From Sphingobacterium humi (lineage in GTDB: Bacteria > Bacteroidota > Bacteroidia > Sphingobacteriales > Sphingobacteriaceae): a stretch of 64,000 nucleotides of DNA. Where the stretch lies: contig NZ_WSQA01000007.1 of assembly GCF_009768885.1 (NCBI RefSeq), forward strand, positions 1-64,000, written 5' to 3'. The translations under genes and the position numbers were made by a program. The notes beneath the pieces were generated by a model. That model was not told where the DNA came from. It did no database searches and saw only the letters and a list, made by a program, of their open reading frames with translations. Positions 8,528-17,262 of the stretch are shown piece by piece. Numbering within the stretch: position 1 is the first letter of the stretch; every line of letters begins with the position of its first letter.

Positions 8528-9286
8528 TTAGACTTTAAAAAATGCTCCACCATCAATAATAATTTCAGTACCAGTTTGAGATTCCGAACCAGAAGACGCA
8601 AGGTATAATACTGCATTTGCAATTTCTTCCGGTTTTATAAGCCTTCCCATCGGTATCTGTGCAATCAAATTATTTTTCATTTCTTGAAATTTTTCACCTT
8701 CCAATCCTAATTTCTGTAATAATGTGGAGTCTGTTGTCCCAGGACTAACTACGTTTACACGAATACCACGATTTACCCATTCATTGCTAAGTGATATAGC
8801 GAGACTTCTAAGTGAAGCTTTTGATGCAGAATAAATACTGGAGCCCCAATGAGCTTTGTGCATTCCTGCAGATGCAGTTAAAACGACTGAAGCATTCTCC
8901 GAAAATAGTTTTGAAAGGTTTTGTAATGTAAAAAATGCACCCTTAAAATTGATATTCATTACTTCATTAAAAAAACTTTCTGAAATTGTCTCCAATGGTG
9001 CGAATCTGGCAACTCCGGCATTGAGAAAAGCAATGTCAAGTTTAGAGAAAGTATCTTTTACAAATATTCCCAATTGCTCAATATCCTTCATTTTTGCTGT
9101 GTCGTAAATGAAGAAATGTTTGTTTTTATCATCATAGTCAGCGAGTTCCTTTCGGGCTTTCGCAGTTTCCTGCCCCGCAATGATAACATTTGCTCCGTTT
9201 TGTAAAAAAAGCTTTGCTGTTGCTAACCCTATACCGCTTGTTCCTCCGGTAATTAGGGCTGTTTTGTTTTCTAAATGCATAATCAT
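8528..9286 (-). CDS. SDR-family oxidoreductase
   Basis: About 252 aa, a classical short-chain dehydrogenase/reductase. It shows the nucleotide-binding TGGTSGIG motif near residues 14-21, the structural NAG motif near 90, the catalytic serine (TASAG) and the YSASK catalytic Tyr-Lys pair near 155-159, and an IDGG motif before the C-terminus. The enzyme should reduce or oxidise a small alcohol/ketone with NAD(P); the substrate cannot be told. It is divergent from the HxlR regulator gene and forms an operon with the RedY-like gene. A second in-frame ATG lies at 9280. HxlR-SDR divergent pairs are common and often respond to electrophiles or redox stress. Confidence 0.9.
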   Translation of the reverse strand: MIMHLENKTALITGGTSGIGLATAKLFLQNGANVIIAGQETAKARKELADYDDKNKHFFIYDTAKMKDIEQLGIFVKDTFSKLDIAFLNAGVARFAPLETISESFFNEVMNINFKGAFFTLQNLSKLFSENASVVLTASAGMHKAHWGSSIYSASKASLRSLAISLSNEWVNRGIRVNVVSPGTTDSTLLQKLGLEGEKFQEMKNNLIAQIPMGRLIKPEEIANAVLYLASSGSESQTGTEIIIDGGAFFKV

Positions 9287-9351
9287 TAAGTTCTAATTTC
9301 ATTCCAAAACTATAATAGATTGATATTTTCATCACTATGGGTTCCTTGTAT

Positions 9352-9363
9352 GAAACCGGTTTC
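9352..9363. promoter_or_regulatory. Palindrome GAAACCGGTTTC, likely HxlR operator
   Basis: A perfect 12-bp palindrome in the 146-base divergent spacer between the SDR and HxlR genes, with partial outer symmetry (GGTTCCT... ...AGGATACC). HxlR-type regulators bind palindromes in such divergent spacers. The binding assignment is inference. Confidence 0.45.
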
Positions 9364-9432
9364 CGATAGGATACCTTTTCTATTTTTAATATTTTTACAG
9401 TGACATTTCGATTTATATATTAAATTAATGCA

Positions 9433-9819
9433 ATGGAAAAAGATACTACGATCGCTGAGGAAGTTTTATGCAAATCAAGGATATTAGCTATAAAAGATAC
9501 TTCTGATATTTTATGTGGCAAATGGAAGATATTTATTCTTGGAACATTGTTGGTGACAGGGAAAATGAGATTTATGGAACTTTTACATACTATTGATGGT
9601 ATTGGAAAAAAAATGTTATCAAAAGAATTACATGACTTAGAGCTAAATGGACTAATACATAGGACTGAAATAAAAACAAAACCTATTACAGTAGAATATC
9701 AGCTTTCCAAGCAGGGTAAGACTTTAAGTAAACTGATTGAAGAAATGATAACATGGGGAAGCCAATATAGAAAGGACTTATTAAACCTACACGAAAAGAA
9801 AATGAATACTGAAATATGA
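9433..9819 (+). CDS. HxlR-family winged-helix regulator
   Basis: A 128-aa protein with the HxlR signature: a cysteine near the N-terminus (VLCKSR), DILCGKWKIFILGTLL as the first helix of the winged helix, RFMELLHTIDGIGKKMLSKELHDLE as the recognition helix region, and a C-terminal dimerisation helix. It carries Cys13 and Cys28; cysteines in this family often sense electrophiles. It is divergent from the SDR/RedY-like operon, with a perfect palindrome between them, so it most likely controls those genes. Its stop overlaps the start of the AraC-type gene (ATGA). Confidence 0.88.
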   Translation: MEKDTTIAEEVLCKSRILAIKDTSDILCGKWKIFILGTLLVTGKMRFMELLHTIDGIGKKMLSKELHDLELNGLIHRTEIKTKPITVEYQLSKQGKTLSKLIEEMITWGSQYRKDLLNLHEKKMNTEI

Positions 9820-10664
9820 AGCAGGCAATTCATACCATCGAGAGAAACACAAATGCTTATGCAGGCATTGAAATTTCCAAATTGGACACATCAAAGGAAG
9901 AAGCATTTTCTGTTCATAGAGAAGATTATTTTTCGCTTATATATTTGCTAAAGGGTTCGGGAACAGTTGTTATTGAATCGGAAAAAATTGCGATAACTTC
10001 TCCCTCAATAATAATCGTAAGCCCCTTGCAGACACATTATGTGGAGGAAATAAGTTATTGTAAAGGTTATAACATTGATATTGAAAATTTTCTTATACCA
10101 AATGTTATCATATGTAAGTTGCAATCATTAAATCCTACCCAGCAAGTTATTACATTAGATTATAAACAAATAGATAAGCTCTTTCGTATAGCTGATTTGC
10201 TTTTTGAGCAATTTGAAAACAAGGGAAAAGCTTACACTAAAGAGATTATTGTCCATTTGAGTACAGCTTTGCTATTCCAGTCCATTGCTAATCTACCTGT
10301 ACAACATATTGGAAAGAATGATAATGTTAAAACACAGGGGAAAATCATATCCGATTCTTTTAAAGTACTTTTAAGCAAAACACTTAAAGTCCAGTCTCCT
10401 GCGTTCTATGCCAAGAAACTTCATATATCTGTATCACATCTCAATGACATGGTTAAAAGCTATACAGGGAAGACGTCTTCATTTTGGATTCATTATTTTA
10501 TTATAATTGAAGCAAAACGTTTATTATATCACACAAATTTGACTATCAAGGAAATATCTTTTGAGCTTGGATTCAACGAAGCATCTTATTTTACTCGCTT
10601 ATTTAAAAACACCACTGGAGTTTCACCCATGAATTTTCGCAATCAATTCTGCGATATGTCCTAA
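9816..10664 (+). CDS. AraC-family transcriptional regulator
   Basis: A 282-aa protein with an N-terminal cupin-like sensory half (DYFSLIYLLKGSGTVVI and following strands, about 35-80) and a C-terminal AraC double helix-turn-helix of about 100 residues. The second HTH shows the family signature (TIKEISFELGFNEASYFTRLFKNTTGVSP). The start overlaps the HxlR stop codon by four bases, so the two regulators are translationally coupled. Two different regulators in one operon opposite the SDR gene suggest control of the small cargo cluster around them, including the phosphatase-like gene that follows. The inducer is unknown. Confidence 0.9.
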   Translation: MKQAIHTIERNTNAYAGIEISKLDTSKEEAFSVHREDYFSLIYLLKGSGTVVIESEKIAITSPSIIIVSPLQTHYVEEISYCKGYNIDIENFLIPNVIICKLQSLNPTQQVITLDYKQIDKLFRIADLLFEQFENKGKAYTKEIIVHLSTALLFQSIANLPVQHIGKNDNVKTQGKIISDSFKVLLSKTLKVQSPAFYAKKLHISVSHLNDMVKSYTGKTSSFWIHYFIIIEAKRLLYHTNLTIKEISFELGFNEASYFTRLFKNTTGVSPMNFRNQFCDMS

Positions 10665-10741
10665 TCTTCCCTTCCTTTGTATTCTGTTTATCTAAGCCTT
10701 TAAATTGAAATTTGCAGTATCAATTTAAAATATTAGAAGAA

Positions 10742-11533
10742 ATGGATCAATTACAGATGCAAGCAACAGAAATAATAAAAAATGTTGCACGGGAATTACA
10801 AGAGAAGTATGTCCCTAAAGAGCAAGGTGTTTCAAAGGAACGGATGGTCGAATTGTTTGAAATAGCCAATTCATTCGCCGAGCATGCAATTAGGACTGCC
10901 TTAAATAAAATTGTTCCCGATATTGCATGGGCTGATGCGGAATTTAACATTGTGGCCCAACAAAAAGGAATGGATAAGGATTATTGGGTATGTGATGCAT
11001 TGGACGGTGCTGTACATTTCCTACAGGGATGCTTCCCATGGGTAATTTCTTTAGTATTAATGAGAAATAATCAGCCTGAATTTTCCATACTCTACTATCC
11101 CGAAAAAGACGAGCTGTTTACCGCTAAAAGAGGGGGTGGAGCGTTCCTCAATGGAATTAAGATTGAAGTAAATAGCCGTAAGACTTTGGATTCAGCGTTT
11201 GTAAGCACTTTTCATAGATATGGAGATGACGGAGAAAAAGAACTATTGGAAAAAACACTTTTAAGTATGAAAAGAGTAATACCCAAAACTTTTGCATTAA
11301 GAATTTTAGGGCCTGCCTCATTGCAAATGGCATATATAGCATGTGGAAGATTGGAAGCGTTTTGGGAATTTGGAAATGATATATATGATTGGTTGGCAGG
11401 AAGCCTGCTCGTAGAGGAAGCGGGTGGCGTAGTGACAGATACCGTAGGTAATGCTTTTGGTATTAAATCTAATTTAGGTATTCTATCAACGAACAACACA
11501 ATTATTCGTGATGAACTTATTCGTATTTTTTAA
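10742..11533 (+). CDS. Inositol monophosphatase-family protein with altered motifs
   Basis: About 263 aa. The fold family is clear: the second metal site reads DALDGAVHF (canonical DPLDGTTNF), followed by the P..SILYYP and GGGAFLNG segments, and the C-terminal site is DIYDWLAGSLLVEEAGG (canonical WD..A...EAGG). The first metal-site glutamates are altered: WADAEF stands where WAEEE or GEE would be. Key aspartates of motif two and the C-terminal Asp are kept, so some metal binding is likely but activity on inositol phosphate is doubtful. The first ATG is at 10742; the longer frame would need a non-ATG start. It lies 77 bases after the AraC gene and is followed 11 bases later by a small unknown gene. 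Confidence 0.78.
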   Translation: MDQLQMQATEIIKNVARELQEKYVPKEQGVSKERMVELFEIANSFAEHAIRTALNKIVPDIAWADAEFNIVAQQKGMDKDYWVCDALDGAVHFLQGCFPWVISLVLMRNNQPEFSILYYPEKDELFTAKRGGGAFLNGIKIEVNSRKTLDSAFVSTFHRYGDDGEKELLEKTLLSMKRVIPKTFALRILGPASLQMAYIACGRLEAFWEFGNDIYDWLAGSLLVEEAGGVVTDTVGNAFGIKSNLGILSTNNTIIRDELIRIF

Positions 11534-11544
11534 CATCCGGAGTA

Positions 11545-11772
11545 ATGCAGATTAAAACAGTTGAAATATTTAAAACTAACGTTCGAAATGAAAACGACAC
11601 TAATAAAGCGATAGCTTTTCTTTTATCCTTATATCAAAACTATAAAATCAACTTTGATCTTGAAGATGATGAAAAAATTTTGAGAGTCGAAGCCAATCAA
11701 CCTGAAATAGAAACGAATAAAATTATCCATTGTATGGTTGGCTTGGGCTACAGTTGTGAGAGAATAGAATAA
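11545..11772 (+). CDS. Small hypothetical protein, possibly ferredoxin-like fold
   Basis: A 75-aa acidic protein with no signal peptide. Its predicted strand-helix-strand-strand-helix-strand order and length recall heavy-metal-associated (HMA) domains, but the metal-binding CxxC is absent; only two cysteines occur, both near the C-terminus. I do not recognise a specific family. It begins 11 bases after the inositol-monophosphatase-like gene, on the same strand, so it is probably co-transcribed. The codon pattern and AT-rich composition match its neighbours. Confidence 0.6.
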   Translation: MQIKTVEIFKTNVRNENDTNKAIAFLLSLYQNYKINFDLEDDEKILRVEANQPEIETNKIIHCMVGLGYSCERIE

Positions 11773-12011
11773 TTCATAAACATACTTATATGGATAAAAT
11801 TATGCATATGGATTTCTTAACCCAATATGCGCTTTAGTTCCAAAACTATGGTAATCATGAAAGAGAATGTCGGGAAGTACTTTTTTATTAGAAAGGTATT
11901 TTTCCGATTCTTCTCTTTTTAAAAGACACTTGAAAATTGACGTTATCTGCAAGAAACCGGATAATACAATTTTATTATCAGTAATACGGAACTCCCAATT
12001 AACAATAAAGT

Positions 12012-12839
12012 ATGAATAATTTTTACAATGAAACACTATCTAAACTCGAAACGGGTATCAACGATTTGGAAATTGAAGCCGATTGCTCCACCCAACGAAT
12101 TGAAGCCGTTATACACCTTATTCTTGAATGCCTGTCCGAACTGAAAGGGTATGTGCTGAAAAGAGGGTTTAAGAATACTGATGAAGAAATCCGTTTTTTC
12201 AAGTATCAGAAACCTGCCATTGTAGCGAAACTCATTTACTACAATGCCATTTACAAAATCGAGACAAAGAAACCCTATGGTGCAAAACCCATAAGGAAAT
12301 ACCTCAACAAAGAACTGAAAAAACTAAAAAGGTTCTTTGATAACAACCTCGATTTTTATAAGTACTACCGTAGCAATAACTCGTTTCTTGACGAGAAAAT
12401 GTTTTTACGGGGCAACCATGATATAAAGCTATGGTTGGACACTTATTATTTCCAGTCTGACCAGTCCTTTTCCACTTCACATGATTACAAGGTCGCCAAG
12501 ATAATAGCCAATGATTTGATACAGGTCTATATCGAAGACCAGTTGTATAACAAATTCCAAAAAGATAAATCGAAAAATCAAAAGAGGCTGAAATGGACAG
12601 GTAGCAAAGTGGCATTAATAGAACTGATTTATGCCCTGCACTATCAAGGCGTGTTTGACAATGGGAACAATGATATAAGGGAAGTCGCCCAATACTTTGA
12701 AAGTGCCTTTGATATTGACTTGGGCAATTTTTATCAGACCTATTTGGAGTTGAGAAACCGGAAGATGAACCGTACAAAATTCCTTGATGCGCTTCGGGAG
12801 GAACTTATACGGAGAATGGACGAGCAGGACGAAAAGTAG
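12012..12839 (+). CDS. rteC: RteC-family regulator of conjugative transfer
   Basis: A 275-aa protein of the RteC domain family (PF09357). RteC of CTnDOT activates excision genes. Visible family features are the helical N-terminal half with GFKNTDEEIRFFKYQKP and KLIYYN, the FYKYYRSN segment, the SHDYKVAKIIANDLI segment, and a C-terminal domain beginning WTGSKVALIELIYALHYQG. It lies before topB, as in related elements, though convergent with it. A second homologue is encoded at 17289-18137, so the element carries two. Confidence 0.9.
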   Translation: MNNFYNETLSKLETGINDLEIEADCSTQRIEAVIHLILECLSELKGYVLKRGFKNTDEEIRFFKYQKPAIVAKLIYYNAIYKIETKKPYGAKPIRKYLNKELKKLKRFFDNNLDFYKYYRSNNSFLDEKMFLRGNHDIKLWLDTYYFQSDQSFSTSHDYKVAKIIANDLIQVYIEDQLYNKFQKDKSKNQKRLKWTGSKVALIELIYALHYQGVFDNGNNDIREVAQYFESAFDIDLGNFYQTYLELRNRKMNRTKFLDALREELIRRMDEQDEK

Positions 12840-12854
12840 GGTTTGGGCGTGCCA

Positions 12855-12904
12855 CCGTCTGCATTTTAACCCCCATGCCCAGGCTAACGAAAAAATGCAG
12901 ACGG
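12855..12904. terminator. Bidirectional terminator between rteC and topB
   Basis: CCGTCTGCATTTT (12855-12867) is perfectly complementary to AAAATGCAGACGG (12892-12904), 15 bases after the rteC stop and downstream of topB on the other strand. A second stem, CTTTTGCGG (12924-12932) with CCGCAAAAG (12944-12952), follows. The pair lies between two convergent genes. Confidence 0.6.
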
Positions 12905-12999
12905 GTCGGGCTATCCGCTGTATCTTTTGCGGATCTGCGAGGACCGCAAAAGGATGTCGCTTCTATCCCTCACGCTGTATGCCGTCCAAAAAAAAACAT

Positions 13000-15084
13000 T
13001 TATTTCCTTTTTGGTTTCCTGTTGTCAAACTCAAAGGAGGTTTCGGCTTTATCGTTCATGACGATATAGGCATTGAATTTATTGCCCGAATTGCTTTTCA
13101 TGCCTTTGATAAGGCTGGTCTTTCCTTTGGTCACAAGGCTTTCTATGTCGGCAACGCTCAACGGCACTCCGCACACGGTACGGAATTGAAGCCAGTTGCA
13201 AGCCTCATCGGGGCATTTTACAACTTTGTTCCAAATCAATAGCTGACGGCTCTTGCATTTGGGGCAGGTCAGTTCCGGTTGTTTTTCATTGGCAATGCCA
13301 GTGTCCAAAAGTTCCCGTGTAATGGAAGTGGCATAGGTTTCCATTTCACACTGAAAAGCACCTGCATCCGCCTCGTTGTTTTCGATTTTCTGCAATGCCA
13401 TTTCCCATTCGGCGGTCATGGCTACATCGGCAATCTTTTTGTCCTTTACTGCCCCGTAAACCTGCAATCCCTTATGGGTAGGGATTAGGGATTTCTTTTC
13501 ACGCCGAATGTAATCCCTTTTAAAAAGCGTTTCTATAATAGAAGCTCTTGTGGCAGGTGTACCGATGCCGATGTCTTTTAGGGCTTTCCGCTCGTCCTCG
13601 TTGTCAATCTCTTTTCCGGCATTTTCCATTGCGGACAACAGACCTGCCTCGGTGTAAAGCACAGGCGGTTTGGTTTTCTTTTCCAGTACGGATGCCTCTT
13701 TGATTTTCAGCTCACCACCGACCTTTAATTCCGGCAGTTCCTGCACAGGCTCGCTGTCCTCGTCTGTAAATTTTTCTTTGATGCCACGCCATCCGGCTTC
13801 GAGGATTTTACACCCTTTCAATGTGAAGTCATAGTGCAGAGCCTGCAATCCAATGTCGGTTATTTCTTTGGTACAGGCAGGCGAAAGAGCTTCCAGTAGG
13901 CGGTGCGCAATCATATCATAGATAACATTTTCGTGTGCCGTTAATTCTGACGGGATTTTTTCGGTAATCAGCAGACCGTGGTGGTCTGTTACCTTTACAT
14001 CATTCACGATGCGTTTGTTGAAACGACCCCATTTCACTTTTCCGACTGCTTTTTTGCAGGAAGCACGGGCTTCCAAATTCCTTACCAGTGCAGGAATTTC
14101 CGACCACATATCTTCGAGGATGTATTTGCTTCCTGTACGGGGATAGGTGATAAACTTCTTTTCATACAGGCTTTGGGCAATGTTCAATGTTTCCTCGGCA
14201 GTATAGAAAGCCCTTTTGTTCGCTTCTTTCTGCAATCCCGTAAGGTCGAACAGCAAAGGCGGTTGCTCCGTAACTGTTTTGGTTTCCACTGCCGTAACGG
14301 TCGCTGTTCCGATACGCAGAATGGATTTCAGTGTATCGTCAGCGAGTTTCCTGTCATCCCATTTGGTCTTGGAAAGGCTCTTAAAGTCTGTAAATTCTTT
14401 GCGGTGTTCCAACTGGATTTGAAAGTATTTCTTGACGGCAAAGTCTTTGTTTTCCAAATACCGCTTGCAGATAAGGGCAAGCGTTGGCGTTTGTACTCTA
14501 CCAAGCGAGTAAACGCCACGCCCTGCCGAAATGCTCAACGCCTGCGAGGCATTGATGCCCACAAGCCAATCGGCTTTGCTCCGTCCTTGTCCGGCACGGT
14601 ACAGCCCGTCAAATTCGCTTCCGGCTTTTAGGTTGTCAAAACCCTGTTTAATCGCCTTTTCCGTGAGTGAGCTTATCCATAGACGTTCAAAGGGCTTCCG
14701 GCACTTTAGGTATTCGTAGATATATCTAAAGATGAGTTCGCCCTCACGTCCGGCATCGGTGGCCACGATGATACTATCGCATCTACCGATGACCTGTTCG
14801 ATAATCTTCAGCTGTTTTAATGCTCCGCTATCGGGAACACAACTTTTGTCCTTTTTTATCTTCCGTACCGTCAGTATAAAAGGGTCGGGCAATATGGGCA
14901 GGGCTTCCCTTTGGAAACCCGATACCCCGTAATCTTCGGGCATCGCCAGTCCTACCAAATGCCCCAATGCCCACGTAACTTCGTAGCCGTTCCCTGTGAG
15001 GTAGCCATCCCGTTTTTCGGTCGCTCCCAATAGGGTAGCTATTTCCCTCGCCACACTTGGCTTTTCTGCAATGATTGCTTTCAT
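13000..15084 (-). CDS. topB: DNA topoisomerase III
   Basis: A 694-aa type IA topoisomerase. The TOPRIM domain opens the protein (IIAEKPSVAREIA) and contains DAGREGE at 110-116. The catalytic tyrosine is Tyr314 in FITYPRTGS. The C-terminus has a zinc-ribbon-like segment (CPKCKS...CPDEAC, about 625-650) and a short basic tail. This is the TopB type regularly carried by Bacteroidota conjugative elements, where it is thought to resolve DNA intermediates during transfer. It lies downstream of the DUF3945 gene on the same strand, across a structured 103-base spacer. Length is normal for TopB. Confidence 0.96.
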   Translation of the reverse strand: MKAIIAEKPSVAREIATLLGATEKRDGYLTGNGYEVTWALGHLVGLAMPEDYGVSGFQREALPILPDPFILTVRKIKKDKSCVPDSGALKQLKIIEQVIGRCDSIIVATDAGREGELIFRYIYEYLKCRKPFERLWISSLTEKAIKQGFDNLKAGSEFDGLYRAGQGRSKADWLVGINASQALSISAGRGVYSLGRVQTPTLALICKRYLENKDFAVKKYFQIQLEHRKEFTDFKSLSKTKWDDRKLADDTLKSILRIGTATVTAVETKTVTEQPPLLFDLTGLQKEANKRAFYTAEETLNIAQSLYEKKFITYPRTGSKYILEDMWSEIPALVRNLEARASCKKAVGKVKWGRFNKRIVNDVKVTDHHGLLITEKIPSELTAHENVIYDMIAHRLLEALSPACTKEITDIGLQALHYDFTLKGCKILEAGWRGIKEKFTDEDSEPVQELPELKVGGELKIKEASVLEKKTKPPVLYTEAGLLSAMENAGKEIDNEDERKALKDIGIGTPATRASIIETLFKRDYIRREKKSLIPTHKGLQVYGAVKDKKIADVAMTAEWEMALQKIENNEADAGAFQCEMETYATSITRELLDTGIANEKQPELTCPKCKSRQLLIWNKVVKCPDEACNWLQFRTVCGVPLSVADIESLVTKGKTSLIKGMKSNSGNKFNAYIVMNDKAETSFEFDNRKPKRK

Positions 15085-15116
15085 AATACTATCTCATTTG
15101 AATGGTTGAATGTTAG

Positions 15117-15172
15117 ATTTCTCTTTGAGAAACCCCTCCGTTTTCTGTGAGAGGGGATTTCCAAAGAGAAAT
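15117..15172. promoter_or_regulatory. Two-part inverted repeat in the topB leader
   Basis: ATTTCTCTTTG (15117-15127) pairs with CAAAGAGAAAT (15162-15172), and inside it CCCCTC (15133-15138) pairs with GAGGGG (15151-15156). It lies in the spacer between the DUF3945 gene and topB. On the plus strand it is followed by seven Ts; on the minus strand it is a leader hairpin ahead of topB that could attenuate read-through. Confidence 0.45.
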
Positions 15173-15187
15173 GTTTTTTTAATGGTG

Positions 15188-16630
15188 TTATCTCCTTACC
15201 CCTTTGGATTTAGCCGGACGGTTGTGTTCATTCTGCCGTTGCTGTTGTGTTTGATTTTTCGGCTTTTGTTGCTCCGGTTTCAGAGGCTCGTTGATGTGCT
15301 TGGTAGCCTCGTTGGTTTTCCCGTTGGAGTTTACGGCAACCTGTGTTTTGTGCGCCTCGGTAGGCTGTGCCTTATTTTTCAACGCATTGGGGTTTTTAAA
15401 GCTGAAATCATAATTTCCCGTCTCTTTGTTAAGCGTGACATATCCTTTATACGGGTTTCCTTTTCCATCCTTGAAATCCGAAACGTAAATCGTCTTGCCC
15501 TCGGTGAGTTGCTTGTATTGTTCATCGGAGAACGTTTTGCCACGGTAGTATTTCGGGTCGTTTTCCTGTGTCTGTTTGGGGGCTTTATCACCAAAGAGAA
15601 ACTCCGTATATTTTTTGTCGGCGTTGAACTGCACATGGGCATTTTTGTTCGTACTGTTCTTAAAATCCAACCCCTCTAAATAAATGGCTTTCCCATCTTT
15701 CAAATCCCGTTTTTGGTCTTCGGTCAGTTTTACGCCCTTAATCTCATCGGGTACTTTTATCCTATCCTGCCGGAATGCGATAACCTCGTTCGTTAGGTGG
15801 TCGATACTGATAATGGACGGTATCTTTTCGCCTGTCTTGCGGTTGGTCAATTCCACCACACGCCCCATGTTTCCGGTTTTGAGCAGGTTTTCCCTGTCCT
15901 CTTTGGTAAACTCGTGACCAAAGAAAGGGGCTTTGAGGTTGGGTTCATGCCGTACACCGTACATCATAAGTACAGGTTTTCCGTCTTCACCGTCTTGAAA
16001 CCCGAGCCTTGCATCCGAGCGCATGATAACCGCACCGAAATTGACGCTTGTGGGATATACCTTATTGGTCTTATAGCCCTTTAACAGCAAATCCAATTGC
16101 CCGTCTTTGTCAAGCCTCTCTTTGTTTATCCCAAATTGCGCTAAATAATTCCAGTCCACATCTTCCGCCTTATAGCGGTATTCGCTTTTTTCCTGTGATT
16201 GCTGCGCTTCCGGTGTCGCCTGTGGTGCTTCCACATCCTTTTTGGTTTCCTGTTGTTGCTCCTTTGGCTCTTTGACCTCATGCTTTGCCATGACAGCCTC
16301 GCCCTCTTTGGTGGGCGCATCGACCTGTTTCTGCATTTCTTTGGCGGTTTCGACCGCTTCCTTTGCAGGTACTTTGAAGAATGAAAAATGGGTCGGGTCT
16401 TTAAGCTGTCGCCAAAAGTTGGAGAAGAAATTTGTAAATAAATCTCCGGCTCTCTCAACCCGCATAAATTGGCTTTGGTTCTTCTTGGTGGCATCAACGG
16501 TTTTCAGATTGCCGTTTTCGTCAACACCCGTGACCGCTTGGATTTTCTTTTTTTCCTTGTCCATCACCAACAGCACATCCGAAAGCTGTTCGGGATATTG
16601 CTGTGGATTTTCAATTGTCTGTTCGCTCAT
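15188..16630 (-). CDS. DUF3945-type ICE protein
   Basis: A 480-aa hydrophilic protein typical of the gene upstream of topB in Bacteroidota conjugative elements (DUF3945/DUF4099-like family). The N-terminal segment (DVLLVMDKEKKKIQAVTGVD) is followed by a low-complexity Glu/Gln/Lys linker (about 95-150), a conserved middle domain (WNYLAQFGINKERL...), and two similar repeats near 300-345 and 365-410 that read roughly L-T-x-(D/E)-Q-K-x-x-L-x-x-G-K-x-I-Y-(L/V). The C-terminus is a Gln/Lys/Asn-rich tail. The molecular function is unknown; linkage with topB and the mob genes suggests a role in transfer DNA processing. Confidence 0.85.
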   Translation of the reverse strand: MSEQTIENPQQYPEQLSDVLLVMDKEKKKIQAVTGVDENGNLKTVDATKKNQSQFMRVERAGDLFTNFFSNFWRQLKDPTHFSFFKVPAKEAVETAKEMQKQVDAPTKEGEAVMAKHEVKEPKEQQQETKKDVEAPQATPEAQQSQEKSEYRYKAEDVDWNYLAQFGINKERLDKDGQLDLLLKGYKTNKVYPTSVNFGAVIMRSDARLGFQDGEDGKPVLMMYGVRHEPNLKAPFFGHEFTKEDRENLLKTGNMGRVVELTNRKTGEKIPSIISIDHLTNEVIAFRQDRIKVPDEIKGVKLTEDQKRDLKDGKAIYLEGLDFKNSTNKNAHVQFNADKKYTEFLFGDKAPKQTQENDPKYYRGKTFSDEQYKQLTEGKTIYVSDFKDGKGNPYKGYVTLNKETGNYDFSFKNPNALKNKAQPTEAHKTQVAVNSNGKTNEATKHINEPLKPEQQKPKNQTQQQRQNEHNRPAKSKGVRR

Positions 16631-16674
16631 GATATTGATTATTTAAAGATTATATTGCCCGAAAGTAGGCGAAG

Positions 16675-16697
16675 CAGGTACGGCATAGCCGTACCTG
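16675..16697. promoter_or_regulatory. 10-bp hairpin between HTH gene and DUF3945 gene
   Basis: CAGGTACGGC (16675-16684) is perfectly complementary to GCCGTACCTG (16688-16697) with a three-base loop. It lies in the 87-base gap between the HTH gene and the DUF3945 gene on the minus strand. There is no T-run, so attenuation, mRNA processing or an operator are all possible. Confidence 0.45.
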
Positions 16698-16717
16698 TCT
16701 TTTCGTGGTAGGGTTTG

Positions 16718-17026
16718 TCATCGGTTTTCTTTTGTACGCCGTATAGGTGCTTTGAAACTTTCCCTGATGAACTGGTGTACATCAGATAGTTTGTAGTACA
16801 GTTTTCCGCTAATGGTGTAATACGGTAGCTTGCCCGTGGAGCGGTATCGTTGCAGGGAACGGTGGCTGATTTTCAGCATGAGGAGCAGGTCTTGGTTGTC
16901 CAGTAGTTCCTCGCCGTCTATGCTGTGCCGTTCTTTCTTGATGTTTAGGACGTACTCTTTCAAAATATCGAAACGCTCCATTATACGTTCCATCCATGCG
17001 ATAAATTCCATTCTGTCGATGTTCAT
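16718..17026 (-). CDS. Helix-turn-helix protein (excisionase/MerR-like)
   Basis: A 102-aa protein with an N-terminal coiled helix and a C-terminal winged HTH of the HTH_17/excisionase type: LLDNQDLLLMLKISHRSLQRYRSTGKLPYYTISGKLYYKLSDVHQFI. Such genes sit immediately upstream of the DUF3945-topB block in Bacteroidota ICEs, and related small HTH proteins act as recombination directionality or regulatory factors. The start ATG at 17024-17026 is preceded by a 262-base control region with an inverted repeat. Which of the two roles it has cannot be decided here. Confidence 0.85.
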   Translation of the reverse strand: MNIDRMEFIAWMERIMERFDILKEYVLNIKKERHSIDGEELLDNQDLLLMLKISHRSLQRYRSTGKLPYYTISGKLYYKLSDVHQFIRESFKAPIRRTKENR

Positions 17027-17094
17027 AGCAAATACTTTTAATGATTTCTAACACCACAAAATTGGAGCGATTGGCGCAGGCTGTCTTCCGATAC

Positions 17095-17217
17095 GTGTCT
17101 ATCAAAAAGGCACTTTTTTCATTTTTTTACAATTCATGTAAAGTGCTGTTTTTAGGAGCTTTTCGCACTTTTGGTCAATCGGTCGGCATCCAAATCAATG
17201 GATTTGCCGATAGACAC
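17095..17217. promoter_or_regulatory. Spaced inverted repeat upstream of HTH gene
   Basis: GTGTCTATC (17095-17103) and GATAGACAC (17209-17217) form a perfect 9-bp inverted repeat 105 bases apart, in the non-coding region before the HTH gene. Between them lie runs of T and a partial direct repeat around GCACTTTT. A looped operator bound by the HTH protein or an RteC protein is possible but not shown. Confidence 0.3.
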
Positions 17218-17240
17218 ATATAGGCAAACGGGCAAAAAAA

Positions 17241-17262
17241 GACAGCACCGATTGATGCTGTC
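17241..17262. terminator. Terminator downstream of second rteC gene
   Basis: GACAGCA (17241-17247) pairs with TGCTGTC (17256-17262), flanked by AAAAAAA on the left and CTTTTTG on the right. On the minus strand the stem is followed by a run of Ts just beyond the stop of the rteC-like gene at 17289, a typical intrinsic terminator usable in both directions. Confidence 0.75.

Noticed and set aside
11800..12036. A 78-codon minus-strand frame opposite the start of rteC
   Set aside because: It overlaps the rteC start and has no partner or recognised family. It might be a remnant of a displaced gene, but the evidence is too thin to list.
12784..13242. A 152-codon plus-strand frame opposite the end of topB
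   Set aside because: It overlaps the end of rteC and the C-terminus of topB, both certain genes; it is a frame shadow.
17041..17223. A 60-codon frame in the control region of the HTH gene
   Set aside because: No recognisable features, and it covers an inverted repeat and promoter region.
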